Assembly: GCA_027485365.1 (NCBI GenBank)
Contig: JAIXRD010000193.1
Coordinates: forward strand, 1 to 38,509
Length of the DNA: 38,509 bases
Direction of reading: 5' to 3'
Source: Cryomorphaceae bacterium
Lineage (GTDB): Bacteria; Bacteroidota; Bacteroidia; Flavobacteriales_D; Crocinitomicaceae
In this document: positions 17,342-25,424 of the stretch, piece by piece
Position numbering within the stretch: position 1 is the first letter of the stretch
Layout: each line of letters opens with the position of its first letter
Made by a program: the position numbers and the translations under genes
The notes under the pieces: model-generated
The model's input: the letters and a program-made list of their open reading frames with translations, nothing else
Database searches by the model: none
What the model was told of the DNA's origin: nothing

Positions 17342-20300
17342 ATGCGAAAAAGTCTCTTTTTTCTATTCTTTATATGGATAGGTGTTGGTTCTTGTTTCTA
17401 TGGGCAAGAAACAATCAAAACAAATTCTGTTTATCGCGATTACCATCGCGCATGGGAGTTGTATGAAAAAAGTCAATTCACTGCGGCACGTATTGAATTT
17501 GAAAATTTTATCAAGCAACCGCTCGATCGAAATGACCCGTTCCTAATTAAGGCTTATTATTATCAAGGCATGTCGGCGTTGGCGCTGTATAACGACGATG
17601 CCATTTCATTGCTCAATACATTCAACCAGACATATCAAGAAAATCCATACAAAAACACAATTAACGTTGAAATTGGTAATTACTTTTTTCAGAAAGAGGA
17701 CTATACTGCAGCGATTCCTTATTATGAGTTGGTCAATAGTTCAGAATTAGATTCTGTAAATAAAGAGGTTTATTTTTTTAAAAAAGGATACAGCTATTTT
17801 ATTGAGGGCCAACAAAAAGAGGCATTAAACGCGTTTAAAGAAGTTAAAAACTCCGCTGGACAATATGGTGCGATTAGCTTATATTATTATGCGCATTTGA
17901 ACTATACCCTTGGAAGCTTAACTGAATCAAAAACCGCCTTTCACCGCCTGAAATACCAGCCAGAATTCACCACGATTGCTCCGTATTATATTGTCCAAAT
18001 AAATCACAAACAAGGATTATATGACAGTGTCATTGCCTATGCACCTTCGGTATTGGATACAGCAGAATTAGGAAACTACAACGACATCGTTCACTTATTA
18101 GGAGATTCATATTTTAAACTTAACCAGTATAAAGAGGCTGCCCAATATTTGTTGATTTTTGACAAACGAGCAAAAACTACAAGAATCGACGATTATCAAC
18201 TTGGTTTCTCTTTAATGAATACCAACCGAGGGGAAGAGGCCATTACCTTTTTGGAGCGTGCCGCAAGATTTGATGATAGCCTTGGTCAAACAGCGATGTA
18301 TCATATCGCTAATTGTTATTTAAATGCAGATAAGATGTTGCCCGCAAGAAATGCGTTTGAGCGTGTTTCTAAAATGACGGCAAAACCCATATTAGCTGAA
18401 GATGCATTGTATCAATTTGCAGTAATTTCATTTAAAATAGACATCAATCCATATGATGAATCCGTACGGGCGTTTGAGGATTATTTAAAAAAATACCCGA
18501 ATTCAAATCGGAAATCAGATATTTTTCAATACTTAGTTAATGTGTATGCCTCCACCAGTAACTATGCTAAAGCGTTGGAGTCCCTGAATAAAATCCCAAA
18601 TAAAGATGCTCAACTTAAAAATGTTTACCAAACCGTGGCTTTTAACTATGGGGTTGATTTGTATCAAAAATCATTATTAGACTCTGCCTTTAACACCTTT
18701 GGATTAGTAGATAAATATCCAAACGAACCAGAAATAATGGCGAAAGCTAAATTTTGGCGAGGGGATATTTACTTCAAAAAAGCGAAATATAAAGAAGCGA
18801 TTACAGAATTTAAAACGTTCTTAGCCGCACCTTCGGCTAATTTATTAGAAGAAAAACCCGATGCATATTATAGCATAGCTTATGCCTATTTAGAACAAGA
18901 CCAATTAACGGATGCCCTGGAATATTTCGGTATTTACCTTCAATCTAAACCCCAAAATGCAGAAAAAAAGCTTGACGCTATGTTTCAACTTGCGGATGGG
19001 AATTATTCTCAGGGTAAAGATGAACAAGCCATTAAATATTATAAAGAAATCCTAGCTAAAAAAACAGAACAAGCCGATCGCGCTTCATTTTACTTAGCAA
19101 AATCATATGGGTATAATAAGCAACCCTTATTGAAAATCTCGACACTAGAAGAGTTAACCGCGGATTATCCAAAGTCAAAATATATTCAAAATGCATCGTA
19201 TGAATTAGCCATGAGCTACAAGGCACAATCCGATTTCACTAAATCTTTTGAAGGGTTTGAGCGTTATGTGCTGAATTATCCAAAATCGCCTAAAGTGGTA
19301 AACTGCCGTATAGAAATGGCAGACATTTACTATAAACAATGGAAATATCAACTGGCGGAAAGCGCGTATCGATCGATATTATTGGAATATGGGAATAAAA
19401 AAGACATCTGTGCTGTAGCAGCAAAAGGACTAATGGATGTGTATGTTGCGATGAAAAGCCCAGAACGCGCAGAAGAAGTGGCAAACGAATACGATTGCGC
19501 TGGTTTATCGGCAGATGAAAAAGAAAACCTGTATTTTAATCCGGCACTACAGAGTTACGTAGATAGTAATTATGTGGAGGCAATTCCTAAGTTTAATCAA
19601 TATTTATCCAAATTTCCGAATGGAAAATTCTCCCAGGATGCACATTTTTATGCCGGTAATGCCTGTTTAAGATTAAAAGATACACTAGCCGCCTTGCCTC
19701 ATTACGAAGCGTATTTAGCCGGTCCAACAGCAAGCTATTTTGAGCCCGTAGCTTTTAAAATTTCTGCCTATTACTACGAAAAAAAGAACTACGAGTCCGC
19801 ACGAATTTATTACCTCAAACTGGAACAATACGCCTCAAAACCGAATAACATTAATGCCGCAAAAATTGGATTAATGCGTTGTGAGTTTCTTCTAAAAAAC
19901 TACCAAGGAGCAAATAATTATGCAAAACAGGTTCGAGAGATTAGCGGATTGAATCAACCCTTAAAAGTCGAAGCAGAATACGCTTATGGAATGAGCGCTT
20001 TTTATCTAAATAACTACAGTACAGCAGAACCTTCGTTGCGGTGGTTGGTTAAAAATACCGGAACCATTAAAGGCGCGGAAGCGAAATATACCCTTGCAGA
20101 AATTCAATTTAAAAACAACGTACTTGACTCTGCTGTAATCCTTGTTAAAGAATTACTTAAAATGAAACCGAGCTATAATTACTGGGTAGCCAAAGGCTTA
20201 ATTCTTCAAACCAAAGTACATATGCAACTCGGAGAATTATTAGAAGCAGAGCAAACCATAACCTCCGTTATTGACTTCTATCCAATTAAAGAAGAAGATG

Positions 20301-20410
20301 GGATTTTAACTGAAGCAAATGCCCTTAAACTGGAGATTGAACGCTTAATGAATCCCACGAAAACTATTGAAAGTGATCCACAAAAAACCATTGACATTAA
20401 ACCCGAATAA
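17342..20410 (+). CDS. Large exported tetratricopeptide-repeat protein
   Basis: This 1022-residue protein has an N-terminal signal sequence (MRKSLFFLFFIWIGVGSCFYGQ) and then TPR-type helical hairpins almost to the end. The repeats show the usual A/G-x(2)-Y...F/Y spacing, for example YYQGMSALALYN, YYYAHLNYTLGS and AKFWRGDIYFKKAKYKEAITEF. A Cys in GVGSC could make it a lipoprotein, but the lipobox is imperfect. It is probably periplasmic or on the inner face of the outer membrane. The barrel gene starts one base after its stop codon, suggesting the two proteins work together, with TPRs as the scaffold. A comparable TPR-barrel pairing is not assigned a function here. Confidence 0.8.
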   Translation: MRKSLFFLFFIWIGVGSCFYGQETIKTNSVYRDYHRAWELYEKSQFTAARIEFENFIKQPLDRNDPFLIKAYYYQGMSALALYNDDAISLLNTFNQTYQENPYKNTINVEIGNYFFQKEDYTAAIPYYELVNSSELDSVNKEVYFFKKGYSYFIEGQQKEALNAFKEVKNSAGQYGAISLYYYAHLNYTLGSLTESKTAFHRLKYQPEFTTIAPYYIVQINHKQGLYDSVIAYAPSVLDTAELGNYNDIVHLLGDSYFKLNQYKEAAQYLLIFDKRAKTTRIDDYQLGFSLMNTNRGEEAITFLERAARFDDSLGQTAMYHIANCYLNADKMLPARNAFERVSKMTAKPILAEDALYQFAVISFKIDINPYDESVRAFEDYLKKYPNSNRKSDIFQYLVNVYASTSNYAKALESLNKIPNKDAQLKNVYQTVAFNYGVDLYQKSLLDSAFNTFGLVDKYPNEPEIMAKAKFWRGDIYFKKAKYKEAITEFKTFLAAPSANLLEEKPDAYYSIAYAYLEQDQLTDALEYFGIYLQSKPQNAEKKLDAMFQLADGNYSQGKDEQAIKYYKEILAKKTEQADRASFYLAKSYGYNKQPLLKISTLEELTADYPKSKYIQNASYELAMSYKAQSDFTKSFEGFERYVLNYPKSPKVVNCRIEMADIYYKQWKYQLAESAYRSILLEYGNKKDICAVAAKGLMDVYVAMKSPERAEEVANEYDCAGLSADEKENLYFNPALQSYVDSNYVEAIPKFNQYLSKFPNGKFSQDAHFYAGNACLRLKDTLAALPHYEAYLAGPTASYFEPVAFKISAYYYEKKNYESARIYYLKLEQYASKPNNINAAKIGLMRCEFLLKNYQGANNYAKQVREISGLNQPLKVEAEYAYGMSAFYLNNYSTAEPSLRWLVKNTGTIKGAEAKYTLAEIQFKNNVLDSAVILVKELLKMKPSYNYWVAKGLILQTKVHMQLGELLEAEQTITSVIDFYPIKEEDGILTEANALKLEIERLMNPTKTIESDPQKTIDIKPE

Positions 20411-20411
20411 C

Positions 20412-22130
20412 ATGAAGTACTTTTTGATTTTATTGATTGGGGGTTGGAGTTCTTTGCTTTTTGCTCAGTCCGATGTGTTTGAAACGGATGGAAAGGGAAA
20501 TAGAGATATTGAACGTACGCATCGAATCGCTTCTTCTCCAAAAATTATTGACTCCATTAAAACATCTGCTGTTCCTAATCGCGCCTTGCTTGGACCAAAA
20601 TTAAATGTAAAAATTCAAGTGGATACCATACAAGCTGCTACAATAGAAACAGAACAGTTGCTTGAAAAATTCTATCCCTTTTATTTAAAATTAGGCATGG
20701 GTTCCACCTTAATGCCTTTGGGTGAGTTTTATGTTAATTCTACCCGGTCCCGATCAAATTATTATGGACTGCATGTAAAACACCTCAGTTTCTTTGGAGA
20801 TGTAAAAACGCGCGACAAGCAACAACTTGCGCCAGCTGGCTTTGACCAAACCAGCGTACAAGGCAATTTTGAAACATTTCAAAAGAAGTATACACTTCGA
20901 ACGAATTTAAATTATACAAACCATGGTTTTCACTATTACGGATTAACCCAACCCGAAGTAGATAAAGATTCGATTGCACAACGGTACCAACTGGTTAATG
21001 CACATGCAGACATCAGAACAAATCGGGGCGATACGGGCGTGTTCAATGTACAAACCACGATTGATTTTAGATATACAGGGACTGCTTCGCCTATGGCAGA
21101 TAGCTTAAAAGATTGGCGAGCAAAAGAACAAGGGTTTAATATCAATGGCTTAGGATACCTTCGCTCTGGAAACAATATGTTTTATGGCAACCTTGGTGTT
21201 AGATACAACGGATATGCATATGGAATTCAAGATTCTATATTAAGCCTTTCAGATAGCGGGATCGTTCGGAAAAACACCATCCTAGATATTAATCCTGGAA
21301 TTAAAAGTACCTTATTGAATAACAAACTAATGATTGATGCGGGCTTTAGAGTAAGTGTTGATTTCGCTCAAGAAACCCGAGCTTATTTCTTTCCTGCAAT
21401 CACTATGCAATATGCGTTATCTTCCAACCAATTTGTTCCCTTTATTGCACTTCAAGGCCAAGCTAAACAAAGTTCTTTAACCGGTTTCTACCAAGAAAAT
21501 CAGTTTGTATTGCCAAATCTTCTTATTCAGAACCAAATTAATCCGTATGATATTCAACTTGGATTTAAAGGAGTCGCGGCAAGAAAATTTAGCTACGGAT
21601 TATCCGCAAACTTCATTAAAGAAAACAACCGGGCATTTTTTGTTACCGATACCTTAATTTCAACAGGAAATAAATTTACCTTGGTTTATGATTCGTTAAA
21701 TCACACGAAAATCGAAGGACGTCTAGGTTATCAAGTAGACAAGAAACTAGCCATCGATTTAATAGCTCGATACCATTCGTACGAGATGTTCAATGAAGCG
21801 AAAGCCTGGAACCTACCACAAGCGGAAGTGATCTTAAATGCTAGCTATAACTTATTCGATAAGTTTTTAGTGAAAGCTGGACTAGATTTATCTTTTGGAA
21901 GGTATGCTAAAGTTTATGCATTAGGTGAAAATGTGACCGAACTTAATAATCAATTTGTTTATAACCTAGGGAGTGTTATTGATGGTAACCTAACCTTGGA
22001 ATATAGATATAACAAACGCCTTTCTGCATTTATTCAACTCAACAACATCGCTTCTCAGCGATACCTGAGATTTTATAACTACCCTGTTATGCCGATTTCC
22101 GTGTTCGGTGGATTAACAATAAAGTTTTAA
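20412..22130 (+). CDS. Outer-membrane beta-barrel protein (TonB-receptor-like barrel without plug)
   Basis: Starting at ATG 20412, one base after the TPR stop, the protein has 572 residues with a signal peptide (MKYFLILLIGGWSSLLFAQ). A Ser/Thr-rich linker of about 90 residues follows, and then alternating amphipathic beta strands to a C-terminal phenylalanine (GGLTIKF), the usual end of outer-membrane barrels. No TonB box or plug domain is visible. A frame extending to 20367 lies wholly inside the TPR gene and would hide the signal peptide, so it is rejected. The last 31 codons have a diverged copy at 25264-25356, between the two amidase genes. Confidence 0.72.
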   Translation: MKYFLILLIGGWSSLLFAQSDVFETDGKGNRDIERTHRIASSPKIIDSIKTSAVPNRALLGPKLNVKIQVDTIQAATIETEQLLEKFYPFYLKLGMGSTLMPLGEFYVNSTRSRSNYYGLHVKHLSFFGDVKTRDKQQLAPAGFDQTSVQGNFETFQKKYTLRTNLNYTNHGFHYYGLTQPEVDKDSIAQRYQLVNAHADIRTNRGDTGVFNVQTTIDFRYTGTASPMADSLKDWRAKEQGFNINGLGYLRSGNNMFYGNLGVRYNGYAYGIQDSILSLSDSGIVRKNTILDINPGIKSTLLNNKLMIDAGFRVSVDFAQETRAYFFPAITMQYALSSNQFVPFIALQGQAKQSSLTGFYQENQFVLPNLLIQNQINPYDIQLGFKGVAARKFSYGLSANFIKENNRAFFVTDTLISTGNKFTLVYDSLNHTKIEGRLGYQVDKKLAIDLIARYHSYEMFNEAKAWNLPQAEVILNASYNLFDKFLVKAGLDLSFGRYAKVYALGENVTELNNQFVYNLGSVIDGNLTLEYRYNKRLSAFIQLNNIASQRYLRFYNYPVMPISVFGGLTIKF

Positions 22131-22175
22131 TTCATTGTATATCAGTAAGTTGATAAATTAAAAATACTATTAAGT

Positions 22176-22203
22176 AAAGATTTGCGTTTCCTCGCAAATT
22201 TTT
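22176..22203 (+). terminator. Hairpin terminator after the TPR-barrel operon
   Basis: AAAGATTTGCG and CGCAAATTTTT can form an 11-bp stem with one G-U pair and the 6-base loop TTTCCT, followed by T-rich sequence. It ends just 4 bases before the amidase ATG at 22208. The TTTGC in its left arm also resembles part of a -7 box, so the element could have a second role. Confidence 0.55.
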
Positions 22204-22207
22204 ATTT

Positions 22208-25153
22208 ATGCCTAAACTACTTTTAATTTATCTTGTCCTTTCAATGCACCTCAGGGTGTTTAGTCAAGCGGTTAATTTTTCTGCCGCATACCAACAACAT
22301 CCGGAAATTCCTCGCGGATTTTTAGAAGCAATTTCCTATACACATACACGCTTTACCCAAATTAATCCTGAAGAATCTCTAAGTTGTTCAGGAATGCCCC
22401 TCCCTTTCGGAATTATGGGAGTTTTTGACCATGGAAATGGATATTTTTTAGAAAATGCTAAACGAATCGAATCCTTAAGTGGAATTAGCATTACCGCTCA
22501 AAAAAATAATGTAATGATGCAAGTAGAAGCCTATGCATCAGCCTGTGCAAGCCTCATCCAAAGTTACGCCGTCACGGGAGATAACACGCCAGAATTAATG
22601 TATAATTTAATGTGGGAACTGAGTGAAATTCCTCGAGAAGGAAGTATTAATCGGTTCGCCTTTGAATCCAGCGTTTTGGAAGTATTTCGTTTTTTAACCG
22701 ATGAATCCCAAGCGGCTACTTTTGGCTTTCCATTGTATGAAATCAATATGAAAGACTTCTTTGGAAGAAATAACTATGCGGTGTTAACCGCAACAACCGT
22801 TACCATTGATTCCACCGGAATTAAAAACCAAGATCAACTCCATTACCATGGAGGAAATAGTTTAAAATCTATCAATTACGGACCCGCCCTTTGGAATGCA
22901 GCACCCACGTGTAACTATAGCAGTAGAAACGGAAGCGCCATTTCAGCGGTAACCATTCATACGGTACAAGGAACCTATGCCGGAGCTATTTCGTGGGGAC
23001 TAAACTGCAACGCGCAAGTATCCTATCATTATGTGGTGCGCAGTTCAGACGGTCAAGTTACCCAAATGGTCTTAGAAAGCAACAAGGCTTGGCACGTGGG
23101 TAATGAAAACGGATACACCATTGGAATAGAACATGAAGGGTATGTTTCTAATGCCGCGTGGTACACGCCATCGCTTTATCAATCCTCTGCAAACCTGGTA
23201 AAAGACATTACCCAAAGTGGGTATGGAATAAATCCGAAACGGACCTATGATGGTGCAAGCTCAAGTACTACGCAATTGCTCGGTAATTGCATCCGCATCA
23301 AGGGACATCAGCATTATGCTAACCAAAGCCACACCGACCCTGGAATTAATTGGAATTGGAATAAATACTATGGATTAGTCAACGACACCTATACCCCAAC
23401 ACTGCTTACCAATCCTTCAGGAACCTTTTATGACTCTGGTGGGGCAAATGGAAATTACGCGTCTGATGAGCGAAGTGTTTGGGTAATCCAAGCCACGCAA
23501 GGAAGTACAATTACACTTCAATTTACTGCCTTCGAATTAGAGGCTTCCTTTGATAAGTTATTGCTGTACAACGGCCCAAACCTAAATTCTCCGTTACTCG
23601 GTAGTTTTACTGGCAACAGCATTCCACCAAACATCCAATCTACCGGAAACACCTTAACCATAGAATTTCGTTCGGATTGCGCCACCCAATTGGCTGGTTG
23701 GGTTGCCAACTACCATACCGTTGCGCTTACCAACGATATTACTCCACCGGTTAGCACCTTAAGTTATACTGGAACTTGGCAAACGCAATCGTTCACCGCT
23801 GCGTTTCAAGATACCGATGCCTCTGTAATAAAACACAAATTCTATCATGTAGCAGCAAGAGCATCTTCAACAACACCCTTTTTATCCAATCAACCGATGG
23901 GTTTCTTTGAAGATGAATTTAATGGCAATTCAGGACTTTGGACCAATCAATCAGGGAATTTTCAAGTCATGAATGGATGTTTTATTCTGAACGACGCCAC
24001 ACAGAATAATTCAAACGCGTATGCCCAAGTAAGCCAATCTTCACAACATACGTACTTATATACTTGGAAACAACGAATTACATCCAGCAACGCCAATCAA
24101 CGCGCAGGAATGCACTTTTTCTGTAGCGATCCAACCCTGCAGAATCGAGGCAATTCCTACTTTGTATATTTTAGAGAAGAAACGGATAAGGTTCAACTAT
24201 ATAAAGTAATGAACGATGTCTTTAGCTTAGTCAAAGAAGATTCAGTTAATGTCTTGGTAAATCAATGGGATCAAGTCTATGTTACCTATAATCCACAAAG
24301 TGGATTAATTCAGGTATACCTTAATGCGTTACAAGTGTGTACTTGGACCGATGCCAACCCGCTTCAACAAGGTACCGCGATTTCCTTGCGCTCTGGAGCA
24401 TGTACTGTAACGTTTGATGAAGTTTATGTCTATAAAAATCACTCAAACAGCGAACTAATTGCGGTTGGACCCATGCAGGAAATTCATCAGCAAAGTGACC
24501 AACAGATTCCGAGTGGAAAGATTAGAGTTATTGCCATGGATAGCCTTGGAAACTGGAATGTTCCACATGAAACCTTAGTTCAGGTAGACTGGACCGCACC
24601 CGTAATTTCCTCACTAAACGATGGTGCATACTCGGATATAGACAGTGTATATCAACCGATTCTTGAAGGGAATTGGATAGATAATGAGCCACATTCTGGA
24701 CTGGGTTATCAATCTATTGACATCGGAAGTTCCCCTTTGGGAAATGATTTTGTTCAAGCGCATCCGGTAGCGAATAATACATTTACACTCAGTGCAAACG
24801 GGATGGTACCAAACCAAATTTATTATACCACACTTCAGGTGAGTAATCAAGCCGGGTTAAGCACTCAGCTATGTTCCGACGGACAACGCTTTATCAATCA
24901 CGCGAATATCGAATTGAATAATCCGCTAATGGACGTGATACTCTTTCCAAATCCAATTCAAGACGGGCAATTAAGCATTGAAAATTTGATGTTCCCGGTG
25001 GAATTAACGGTGTATGATTTAAATGGCAGGTTGATTAATACCCGTGAAATTACGAACGATGGAAAAACACCCTTGGATCTAAGCACCGGAAGGTATTTAA
25101 TCAAACTCTCCGGAAACGGACATGAATTAATAAAACAAGTGATTGCCTATTGA
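22208..25153 (+). CDS. T9SS-secreted N-acetylmuramoyl-L-alanine amidase, paralogue A
   Basis: The protein has 981 residues. A signal peptide (to about FSQ, residue 20) is followed by a lysozyme-like N-terminal domain (FLEAISYTHTRF, PFGIMGVF). An Amidase_2 domain (about 225-400) has zinc-ligand candidates in VTIHTVQG and GHQHYANQSHTDPG and also carries HYVVRSSDG, WHVG and TIGIEHEG. Next are a CUB-like domain (SGTFYDSGGANGNY to IEFRSDC), a LamG-like jelly roll and Ig-like strands. A type A T9SS sorting domain starts at LFPNPIQDGQL. Such enzymes cut the bond between muramic acid and L-alanine in peptidoglycan. The CUB and sorting domains point to release or display at the cell surface, so the target may be foreign walls or shed peptidoglycan. 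It is paralogous to the gene at 25425. Confidence 0.88.
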   Translation: MPKLLLIYLVLSMHLRVFSQAVNFSAAYQQHPEIPRGFLEAISYTHTRFTQINPEESLSCSGMPLPFGIMGVFDHGNGYFLENAKRIESLSGISITAQKNNVMMQVEAYASACASLIQSYAVTGDNTPELMYNLMWELSEIPREGSINRFAFESSVLEVFRFLTDESQAATFGFPLYEINMKDFFGRNNYAVLTATTVTIDSTGIKNQDQLHYHGGNSLKSINYGPALWNAAPTCNYSSRNGSAISAVTIHTVQGTYAGAISWGLNCNAQVSYHYVVRSSDGQVTQMVLESNKAWHVGNENGYTIGIEHEGYVSNAAWYTPSLYQSSANLVKDITQSGYGINPKRTYDGASSSTTQLLGNCIRIKGHQHYANQSHTDPGINWNWNKYYGLVNDTYTPTLLTNPSGTFYDSGGANGNYASDERSVWVIQATQGSTITLQFTAFELEASFDKLLLYNGPNLNSPLLGSFTGNSIPPNIQSTGNTLTIEFRSDCATQLAGWVANYHTVALTNDITPPVSTLSYTGTWQTQSFTAAFQDTDASVIKHKFYHVAARASSTTPFLSNQPMGFFEDEFNGNSGLWTNQSGNFQVMNGCFILNDATQNNSNAYAQVSQSSQHTYLYTWKQRITSSNANQRAGMHFFCSDPTLQNRGNSYFVYFREETDKVQLYKVMNDVFSLVKEDSVNVLVNQWDQVYVTYNPQSGLIQVYLNALQVCTWTDANPLQQGTAISLRSGACTVTFDEVYVYKNHSNSELIAVGPMQEIHQQSDQQIPSGKIRVIAMDSLGNWNVPHETLVQVDWTAPVISSLNDGAYSDIDSVYQPILEGNWIDNEPHSGLGYQSIDIGSSPLGNDFVQAHPVANNTFTLSANGMVPNQIYYTTLQVSNQAGLSTQLCSDGQRFINHANIELNNPLMDVILFPNPIQDGQLSIENLMFPVELTVYDLNGRLINTREITNDGKTPLDLSTGRYLIKLSGNGHELIKQVIAY

Positions 25154-25164
25154 TGCTGATGATA

Positions 25165-25259
25165 AGGCAAGCTTCAAACGCCGCAGGCAAATGGGTAGCG
25201 AAAATGGATTCGAAATCTTTGGATACATATTCTAACACATCCAAGCCTGCGGCTTTTAT
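25165..25259 (-). pseudogene. Fragment of the 2-hydroxyacid dehydrogenase gene
   Basis: This stretch matches 28501-28599, inside the intact dehydrogenase gene on the same strand, with a 5-base gap near one end. Bases 25180-25259 differ from the source at about 7 of 79 positions (about 91 % identity by hand). In the dehydrogenase frame it still reads KAAGLDVLE, SKDFESIFAT and LPAAFE, corresponding to residues about 246-278 including catalytic Glu255. It has no start and cannot encode an enzyme. Confidence 0.85.
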
Positions 25260-25263
25260 AAAC

Positions 25264-25356
25264 GTGAACAACGTAAGCTCTCAAAGGTATTTGGGGTATT
25301 GTAATTGTCCCGTTCTTCCCATTCAATTTCTTGCTGTAATTACAGCACGTTTCTAA
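25264..25356 (+). pseudogene. Orphan tail of an outer-membrane barrel gene
   Basis: The last 31 codons, including the TAA stop, align without gaps to the last 31 codons of the barrel gene ending at 22130. Shared features are NN-[IV]-[AS]-SQRYL, a P-V-x-P-I stretch and a C-terminal F. By hand count about 14 of 30 residues and 53 of 93 bases agree. Differences fall often at third codon positions, so it looks like the end of a diverged but once-functional paralogue. The frame continues upstream into the dehydrogenase fragment as a chimeric ORF from ATG 25153, which overlaps the amidase A stop (TGATG). Confidence 0.7.
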
Positions 25357-25424
25357 ACCAGAACTTAACAATCATTTATTATCGAAATAAAATTTTTCTT
25401 TAGAACTTTGCCAATAATAACAAA

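Noticed and set aside
20367..20411. Upstream start for the barrel protein overlapping the TPR gene
   Set aside because: The signal peptide begins at the ATG at 20412; the extra residues read the TPR coding sequence out of frame.
25332..25347. Perfect 16-bp palindrome TGCTGTAATTACAGCA inside the barrel-tail remnant
   Set aside because: About 0.6 perfect 16-bp palindromes are expected by chance in a window of this size, and it matches no operator or site I know.
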